Program-made: the position numbers and the translations under genes
Notes under the pieces: generated by a model
Told to the model about the DNA's origin: nothing
Database searches by the model: none
Seen by the model: the letters and a program-made list of their open reading frames with translations, nothing else
NCBI GenBank assembly: GCA_034359265.1
Contig: CP136890.1
Coordinates: 41,018,501-41,082,500, forward strand
Length of the DNA stretch: 64,000 nucleotides
From: Canna indica
Lineage: Eukaryota; Streptophyta; Magnoliopsida; Zingiberales; Cannaceae
Direction: 5' to 3'
Part shown: piece after piece, positions 58,102-64,000 of the stretch
Position numbering within the stretch: position 1 is the stretch's first letter
Layout of the letters: each line of letters starts with the position of its first letter

Positions 58102-58820
58102 CACACCTAAACCTACAACAAAATGAAATGAGAATGAGTATGGAATAGACTATAGAATTTCAGACTTTCACTAAAGTATGGAATTGAACAAGAAAGATGA
58201 TATCATGATTTTTTTCTTGACTAATATAAAATGTTTCTACTTAATAAACCAAAAAATCAACAACATTGATGATACAAACCTGGACAGATCTACTTACAGA
58301 CTTTTGCAAAAGTCTTGAACTAGCAAGTTACACCTAGGGCCCGTTTGTTTCGTTAAAAAACGGGGGACTGGACTGGATTTCGGCTCTTGTCCCCCGTTTA
58401 TTTTGCAAAAATGAGGAGGGACAGGATATTAATTCCTGTTCGGGACAAGATTTTGGGCCCTTTTGGTGTACCGAGAAAATTCTCAGTACACCAAAACAGG
58501 GCGGAGGACATTGAGGCAAAAAGACCTCAATGCACTCGACTAAACACATGGATCTCTAACCCTAGCCGACATCTATCTCGCTACTCTCGCACACAACTCT
58601 CGCCACTCGCCCGCTGTTCTGGCCACTCGCCTCTTCACCCGTTGTCGTCTTCGCGCAATCACTCGCCCAAGGTATGTCATTCAATCTCCCTCCTCTCTCT
58701 TTCTCTCTGATCTCCATGTTCTGTCGCCTCCCTCCTCGCCTACGAGTACGTCATCCTCTTCACCAACAAAGAGCTCGAGGAGGAAGACGCCACTACGTCG
58801 ACCACGGCTTTCTCTAGAGC

Positions 58821-59294
58821 ATGGGCATCGCCATCACCAAGCACCAGCTCGAGATCCTCAAGCTGGCCAAGCTGGCCAGCAGGAGCATGCCCGCCTCACC
58901 GCAGCTCCCCATGGCCAAGCTCGTCGTCATCATCCGGAAGTCCAAGAATTGCCTCGCCAAGTACATCTGCGGGCTGGCTTGCGGGACTGCGAATGCTCTA
59001 ATGATCTTGGTTCTGCTGAAGAGCGAGCCGTGGAGAGGTGGGGTGACAATGAGGCGGAAGACGAAGCTGGCGCTGCTAAAGCAAGGGAGGCTGATGATCA
59101 CGGATGGGGGAGTGCGCGTCGCGCAGTTGCTGCCGCCGCCCCGATCGCACAGCGCAAGCCCGATGATTGGCGGTGGGCATGACAAGGCAAATGGTGGTGG
59201 TGAAGATGATCATGAGGTTGACGACGAGTACTGGGAGACTGCAGTCGATGCCATGAAGTGGGACGCCATGTTTCAAAACTTGATGCCCACGTGA
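58821..59294 (+). CDS. Captured ORF of unknown function, GC-rich codons
   Basis: 157 codons from ATG 58821 (MGIAITKHQLEILKLAKLAS) to TGA 59292. In the first ~70 codons the third base is nearly always G or C, so this looks like true coding sequence. It includes a hydrophobic stretch (YICGLACGTANALMILVLL) that might be a membrane segment. After about codon 75 the composition changes and another frame (58949-59182) looks equally plausible, so a frameshift may lie near 59035. A GGTATGTC donor at 58672 suggests an upstream exon. I do not recognise the family. Confidence 0.45.
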   Translation: MGIAITKHQLEILKLAKLASRSMPASPQLPMAKLVVIIRKSKNCLAKYICGLACGTANALMILVLLKSEPWRGGVTMRRKTKLALLKQGRLMITDGGVRVAQLLPPPRSHSASPMIGGGHDKANGGGEDDHEVDDEYWETAVDAMKWDAMFQNLMPT

Positions 59295-59445
59295 AGATGA
59301 TGATACAAGTTCTGCTTGTCTTTTCCTTCATATTAATTATACTGAGGTGAAGAAAAATTGAGTGGAGTTGCAGGGAGAATGTGTAGTTGTAACTTGTAAG
59401 GAAGAAAATTAAATAATTAATTATTATTATTATTATTTCTTCCTA

Positions 59446-59650
59446 TCAACATTGTTATCAGTATATTATCAGTTTATATCATACTACTCGTATGATATGA
59501 AACTGATATATCATATTACTTATATATGTTATCAGTATATTATCAATTTATATCAGTTCATATTATTTCGATATATCAGTTTATATCAGTACGAAATTGA
59601 AATGTTATCAGTTTATATCATTATGATATGAAATGTTTTCACTTTATTAG
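59446..59650. repeat. AT-rich TATCAGT repeats
   Basis: Repeated TATCAGTTTATATCA and variants over about 200 bp. Confidence 0.75.
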
Positions 59651-59939
59651 TATATATCCCATATCAAAGGCCCTTGTCTTGAAACATATACTTCAGGCCT
59701 TCCTGTACCAACTGATGTGCCCGGTAAATAAGATCAAGATTGTTTACGTGATTGAACTGCAAGTGGGTGTCACACTCCTGAATGTAAAAAATGAGTTGAA
59801 ATGGGATAATGCAACTCAACAGTACCTATTTTTCATACCTCGGATGTCACCCTTGATCCAAAAAGCCAACCTGCACCATGAGGACTAACAGCCCATGTTT
59901 CAATTTCATAGATTTTCATGGCAGCCTTGACCAACTTGA

Positions 59940-60057
59940 CTTCATCATGCCCTGTTGAATCATCTTTACCGTAAGGACACTCAACTATTTATCTTCATCA
60001 TGCCCTGTTGAATCATCTTTACCGTAAGGACACTCAACTATTTATTTTCATCATGCT
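59940..60057. repeat. 59-bp tandem duplication
   Basis: Two near-identical copies of a 59-bp unit beginning TTCATCATGCCCTG and ending CAACTATTTAT. Only one base differs, so it is recent. Confidence 0.9.
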
Positions 60058-60874
60058 TATTATTTTTTTGAATAAAAACACAAGTGATATCATCTTCTAC
60101 AGGACTCTGTTTTAGCGAACCAAACGCAAGACGGAATTGGATATCGTGTCTTATTCTTGACGAACCAAATATGGTATAATTGTTGTCCTAGGACACCTAG
60201 TGTTCTATCCTTGTCCTTGTCTGGTGTCCTGTGACGGGCAGTTTACGAACCAAACAGGCCCCTAGGGTTCTTGTTACATATAGTGTAACAACCATTCGTG
60301 TTTAAAGTCAGTAAGAATCCAAAAACTTTGTTAAAGAAACTTAATGAAATGTCGCTTAAGTATCCAAAACTAGGGTATTAGATAGTTTCATAAAAGTATG
60401 GAATCAAGGCAAAAGAGGATATCGTTGGAGATTTATTCACTAATATAGAATGTGTCTACTTAATAAACAAAAAAACCAGTGAAATAGTTAGGTACAAATT
60501 TGTATAACATACTTACAGACTTTGCCAAGGTAGTAGTCGAGGTCGTAGAGGAATGAAACAACAAGTTGACATCAGTCAAGACGCAAGGCATTTTCGAGCA
60601 ACACTACTGTCGAGTACGGTGAAGGCCACTTGACTATTTTCGAGCAACACTGTCGAGCTACTATCGAGGACGCTTTTGCGGTGTCAAGAAAGCAAGTCGC
60701 TAAGAACTCCTCAACACCTCGAGTCTCCAGAAGCTCCAACACCGAGGAAGAAGAGGAATATAAGATGAAGAAAATGTACGTGCTCCAAGCTCCAACACCA
60801 AGTACATGCAGAACAGTGGCGATATAAGGTAAAAAGGGCGGTATAAAAAAGTTACTAGGTTGAAAAGTTTTGAA

Positions 60875-60985
60875 GGCAAAATCAAAACTTTTGGCATTAA
60901 GTTATGGATATGGGAATATTCGAATTCATGTTATGATTTTGAAAAAAAGTCTGGTTGAAGTTATGGATTTGAGTAATTAATACTC
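60875..60985 (-). repeat. Right terminal inverted repeat of the MULE
   Basis: Pairs with 39098-39208. Confidence 0.8.
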
Positions 60986-61350
60986 TTAAAATATGGACCA
61001 TGTAAATTGTACATTTGGGTTATTTATATTTCTATAGTCATGATTATTTGACATTATATAATGTCTTATGATTAGGCCACTTTGGTGAACTAATCGACCG
61101 TTTAGATTTTTCCTTCATGGTTCAATAATCTTTCAAATGATATAAATAGTACAAATATGTATATACTAACATGTTAAGTAAAAAATTTATTTTTAATAAA
61201 GACAAGAATATGTCAGTATATGGACAATACAAATAATAAACATATTTGAATAATGCATTCTGATTCCAAGTTATATCATTGTCCTTCCACTAACATCATG
61301 ACCATGCACATTTTATAATAAATAGTTTATACAGTAGGTTTCAACCTAAG
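60986..61350. other. AT-rich stretch, no gene recognised
   Basis: Right flank of the MULE. No domain or repeat seen. Confidence 0.4.
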
Positions 61351-61612
61351 TCGTGATACCAAATGTTAGCATAAATAGATCTTCAACTTACTTTATGAAC
61401 TAAATAAAATTGATAAATTAATCATACTTTGAGACATTTTACTTGATCACTTGATTCCCCAAGTCTTGGATGATGATGGCTTCCACCAAAGCCTATTATC
61501 TAACAATACGTACACATGAGCATTAGTGGTTTCATGAAATGTGTTGCATGGAACAATTTCTTTATATAATATTTTTGTACATAAAATAACCTTTAAATTG
61601 ATTCATGACACA
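61351..61612 (-). mobile_element. Possible copia primer site and LTR end
   Basis: On the minus strand TGCTAACA is followed by TTTGGTATCACGA, close to an LTR end plus the TGGTATCAGAGC primer site. The LTR would extend right from 61364 (TGTTAGCATAAATAG). There is no partner LTR in the window, so this is tentative. Confidence 0.3.
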
Positions 61613-62279
61613 CAGTAGCGGAGCCAGAAATCAAATTGGATGGGGACAGACTCTCAAATGAACAGATACTTCCTAAATCCTAAAGCTCAAACAACAAATC
61701 AATTGATTGGAGGCAACAAAGCAATCCTAAAGCTCAAACAATAAATCCTAAAATTATCTCCGAACGCGGGACGCCGACTCCGAACTGGGCAAACGCGGAA
61801 CGGCATGAGATCAGGAGGGAGACGCGGGACGCCGACTCTGGACTGGCGAGTGGGCGAACGTGAGACGGCAGGAGATCATCGAGTAGAGGGAAAGGAGCAT
61901 GCGGGACGCTGATCGCCGAGTAGAGGTGCTGGAATGATCGTGTGGCCAAAGCACGCGGTCGAGACCAGGAGATTGGGAGCGGTGATGTCTAGAGATTGGG
62001 GGCGGTCAACAGGAGATCAAGAGGGAGGTAGGTATTGGGGTAAGAAAGAGGAACGGAAGATATAATTTCGGGATAGGAGAGATTTTAAAATTTGTAGAGA
62101 GCAAAACAGAATAAAAAGTTCAATATAGGAAAGTAATTCTCTAAGATAGAGGGGGGCAAAACCATCCATCATCCTATAAAAATCATGTTTAAGACCAAAA
62201 AAAATCAAATTTGTGTGTGTGGGGGGGGTGGGGGGGTGGGGGGGCAATTGCCCCATCCTGCTATAGTAGCTCCGCCCCG
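61613..62279. mobile_element. hAT-type non-autonomous element
   Basis: 667 bp, flanked by a perfect 8-bp duplication ATGACACA (61605-61612; 62280-62287). Ends CAGTAGCGGAGCC and (reverse) CGGGGCGGAGCTACTATAG. A GC-rich middle with repeated CGCGGGACGCCGACTC (about 61765 and 61825) and a G-run near 62214-62244. No transposase. Confidence 0.85.
62214..62244 (+). repeat. GT then poly-G tract
   Basis: A GTGTGTG run passing into G-runs broken by single Ts, a potential G-quadruplex. Confidence 0.8.
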
Positions 62280-62468
62280 ATGACACAATATTATAATATA
62301 TGACATTTATTTTCATAATAGGATAAAATATAACTTTGGTTATATAAACCTCAGTCACCATAAAACATATTAGCGAAATCTAAATTGAACTATAACTTCA
62401 ATTATGAAACCATAAAAATGTAAAACAATGTCGCTTGACTACCATGCTTCTAAATTTTGAAATCATAA

Positions 62469-63290
62469 GGTGTTTGGTTAGCGAAAACTATTTTCTAGTT
62501 TAGTTTCAGTGAAATTGAAAACTTAGTTTCGAAAACTTGATTTTGATTTCTAATTTTCAGTTTTCTGAAAACGCGCTTGGTTAATGAAAACATCAGTTTT
62601 AGTTAGTTAAAACCAGTAAATATTTATTTGGTTATAAAAAATAATATTAATTTTCCTTAAATATTTTTAGTAGTAATTAAATATTTAGTTAGTTTACAAA
62701 ATTAAATGTTTACTAATATGATTATAAAATATTTATATAATTTAATTAATTAAGTTATTGATAATTTAAGATTTTTTTATTCAATTAGATATAAAAATTA
62801 ATTAATAGTTATTATAAAATTTCAAAAAAAAAAGTCCAAGGGTCTAAAATTAGTTTTGATTAAATTATAAATATATCAACTTTAAGAAAATTGAGTTATT
62901 TAAAATTTGGGTTTGAGTCAATTAGATATAAATTGGTTTAATTAATTTGTAAATTTAAGATAATAGTTTGAGTTAAAAATTATGATTTTATTTTTATTTT
63001 CTAAAATTAAAAAAAACTTTGATTTATTTTTAAACTAATTAATTTTATAAAAAATATATTTATAATTATAAAGTTGCCACTGCATTTTGATAACGAAACC
63101 GATAGTCTCAAAATCACATAAAATAACATTCTGGTATTTTCATTTTTATTAAGAAAATTGGTTTCGTTTTCATTCTGATTTCGATTCAATTTTATGAAAA
63201 CGCTGAATCAAACACGTTTTCGTAAGCAATTTTGAATTCAGTAAAACTGAAATCATAAAAATAAACTTGATTTCGCTAATCAAAAGGCCC
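62469..63290. mobile_element. Tourist-like (PIF/Harbinger) MITE
   Basis: 822 bp, duplication TAA at 62466-62468 and 63291-63293. Ends GGTGTTTGGTTAGCGAAA and (reverse) GGGCCTTTTGATTAGCGAAA. Subterminal parts also pair (GAAACTGAAATC-type motifs). Very AT-rich inside; no coding capacity. Confidence 0.82.
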
Positions 63291-63293
63291 TAA

Positions 63294-63872
63294 AAATTTT
63301 GTCAAAATGATACTAGGCACAAAAAGAATAAATCCCATGGGCGGGAGAGATGGCTGCTACTTTTTGAATATATAGTCTGTGACTGTGTAGTGAGTACTGT
63401 GAGAACCAAGAATAGATTTAGTAATGTGAATCATATTTTGATTAAAACCTAAATAGTTACTTTTCATGTCATTTAGTAGGGAGGAGACTTGGCGCCCCTA
63501 CGTTGAGGCAGCACCAAATTTCGGTGCAGCCTTGGTTGCATGGAAATTTTGTTCACAAAACTCCCCTCCCTGCGATAGGCATTGAAACTCGAAAGTACAT
63601 CAGAGTCTAGTTGGTTTGATGATCATCTGTAGCAAGTAGCATACTAAAGTTTTGCTGGCTGTACTAGCAAATTGGTTTGATGCACTACAACACCAGAGTC
63701 GTGAACACACGTGATAAATGGAAAATAAGGAACCAGAAACTGTCCTGCTACATATTAGGCAATTCTGTGATAGTCAATAGCTAGATATACATAATGCAAT
63801 CAATTAGACTGCAAATACAGTTGTGCCACTTTTAGGGTTGTTTTTACAGTCATAAAATATCTAGTCCTATTA
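63294..63872. other. Spacer, possible 3' untranslated region at its right end
   Basis: A short hairpin-forming piece near 63510-63550 (CACCAAATTTCGGTGC) resembles part of the foldback at 1814. The last ~200 bp could be the 3' untranslated region of the minus-strand gene at 63873. No polyadenylation signal is certain. Confidence 0.4.
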
Positions 63873-64000
63873 TTAGCTCTCCAGACTGCGGTCTGACTCT
63901 AATTGCTTTGGCATGCTCACTCCATTGTTCATTCTCGCCCGGGCTTCTGCAAACATCCTCTGTTGCTCTGCCACAGCTTCTTCCTCCGTCATCTCTATAC
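63873..64000 (-). CDS. C-terminus of an unrecognised host gene, runs off the window
   Basis: 41 open codons end in TAA at 63873-63875 (minus). The sequence reads EEEAVAEQQRMFAEARARMNN and ends QLESDRSLES. It is rich in Glu, Ala and Arg and helix-like, balanced in composition and unlike the transposon remnants. This is the only segment that looks like a live host gene. I do not recognise the family, and 41 codons is short enough for chance. Confidence 0.4.
   Translation of the reverse strand, partial: IEMTEEEAVAEQQRMFAEARARMNNGVSMPKQLESDRSLES

Larger units (their letters stand above)
58337..60261. mobile_element. PIF/Harbinger-like element with a captured gene-like segment
   Basis: Ends GGGCCCGTTTGTTTCGT and (reverse) GGGCCTGTTTGGTTCGT, flanked by the 3-bp sequence CTA at 58334-58336 and 60262-60264. 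Tourist/Harbinger elements make 3-bp duplications and have such ends. No transposase of that family is found; the interior has a GC-rich plant-gene-like segment (about 58510-59300) and AT-rich repeats. It sits between the transposase and the right end of the MULE. Confidence 0.75.
39098..60985. mobile_element. Large autonomous-type Mutator-like element (MULE), heavily nested
   Basis: The ends form a ~111 bp inverted repeat: left 39098-39208 and right 60875-60985 share AATTACTCAAATCCATAACTT and GAATATTCCCATATCC. Inside are a MuDR-type transposase (minus, 54834-58101), a second gene on the plus strand (about 40862-45940) with an Ulp1-like end, and palindromic repeats on both sides of the nested elements. 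Five nested elements account for about 12.3 kb, leaving about 9.5 kb. I could not identify a clean 9-bp target duplication; flanks are AT-only (TTATATATA versus TTAAAATAT). Both genes are broken. Confidence 0.8.

Noticed and set aside
39098..60985. A Helitron or a satellite block
   Set aside because: No Rep/helicase motif or CTRR end, while long inverted ends and a MuDR-type transposase fit a MULE.
62017..62361. 114-codon minus frame with a proline-rich stretch
   Set aside because: Proline run is the complement of a G-run in a hAT element; the frame crosses the element's end.
1..64000. tRNA or rRNA genes
   Set aside because: The only tRNA-related sequences seen are primer-binding sites of retrotransposons; no cloverleaf or rRNA segment was recognised by eye.

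Overview
This is a plant nuclear window, almost certainly an AT-rich, repeat-packed intergenic block of a flowering plant. The direct evidence is layer upon layer of plant-type mobile elements: Ty1/copia retrotransposons with tRNA-iMet primer sites, Ty3/gypsy Tat and chromovirus pieces, CACTA, Mutator, hAT and PIF/Harbinger DNA transposons. Gene pieces captured inside two DNA transposons (a glutamate-receptor/lectin-kinase chimera and an unrecognised ORF) use codons ending mostly in G or C, which points to a monocot. That is inference; the species is not identified. No complete host gene is visible. The best host candidate is a 41-codon C-terminus running off the right edge on the minus strand.

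Layout. 1-1655: AT-rich, no gene seen. 1656-4412: a ~710 bp tandem duplication carrying a foldback repeat in each copy; a copia solo LTR sits in copy 1 (5-bp target duplication) and copy 2 preserves the empty site. 4413-10893: jumbled copia LTR pieces and minus-strand Tat/gypsy fragments (integrase, protease, gag start, primer site, LTR with a 30-bp minisatellite). 10894-13617: a 2.7 kb chromovirus-like solo LTR that interrupts the Tat element and holds an array of hairpins whose stems differ between copies yet stay complementary. 13623-18560: Tat element with gag and pol on the minus strand and a divergent antisense ORF on the plus strand. 18575-21198: CACTA transposase pseudogenes. 21276-23093: chromovirus chromodomain plus LTR, then a plus-strand Tat gag piece. 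23091-31139: a minus-strand copia element (Angela-like) with a 2.35 kb LTR. 31173-31726: a Mutator-type MITE. ~31980-37237: a minus-strand SIRE-like copia element whose reverse transcriptase has been deleted. 37238-38640: Tat LTR and Angela LTR scraps.

39098-60985 is the centrepiece: I read it as one Mutator-like element (MULE) with ~111 bp terminal inverted repeats, a minus-strand MuDR-type transposase (54834-58101), a plus-strand second gene ending in an Ulp1-like protease fragment, and arrays of palindromic internal repeats. Five other elements are nested in it: a 1.3 kb Mutator-type inverted-repeat element, a 1.4 kb Pack-MULE carrying an in-frame glutamate-receptor/lectin-kinase chimera, a 7.1 kb copia element, a hAT MITE and a 1.9 kb PIF/Harbinger-like element. 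Without these, about 9.5 kb of original MULE remains. 60986-64000: possible copia primer site, a hAT MITE (8-bp duplication), a Tourist-like MITE (TAA duplication), then the putative host gene end.

Nearly all coding sequence is decayed by stops, frameshifts and deletions, so little here is expected to work as an intact gene. The most informative content is the insertion history and the repeated palindromic structures.
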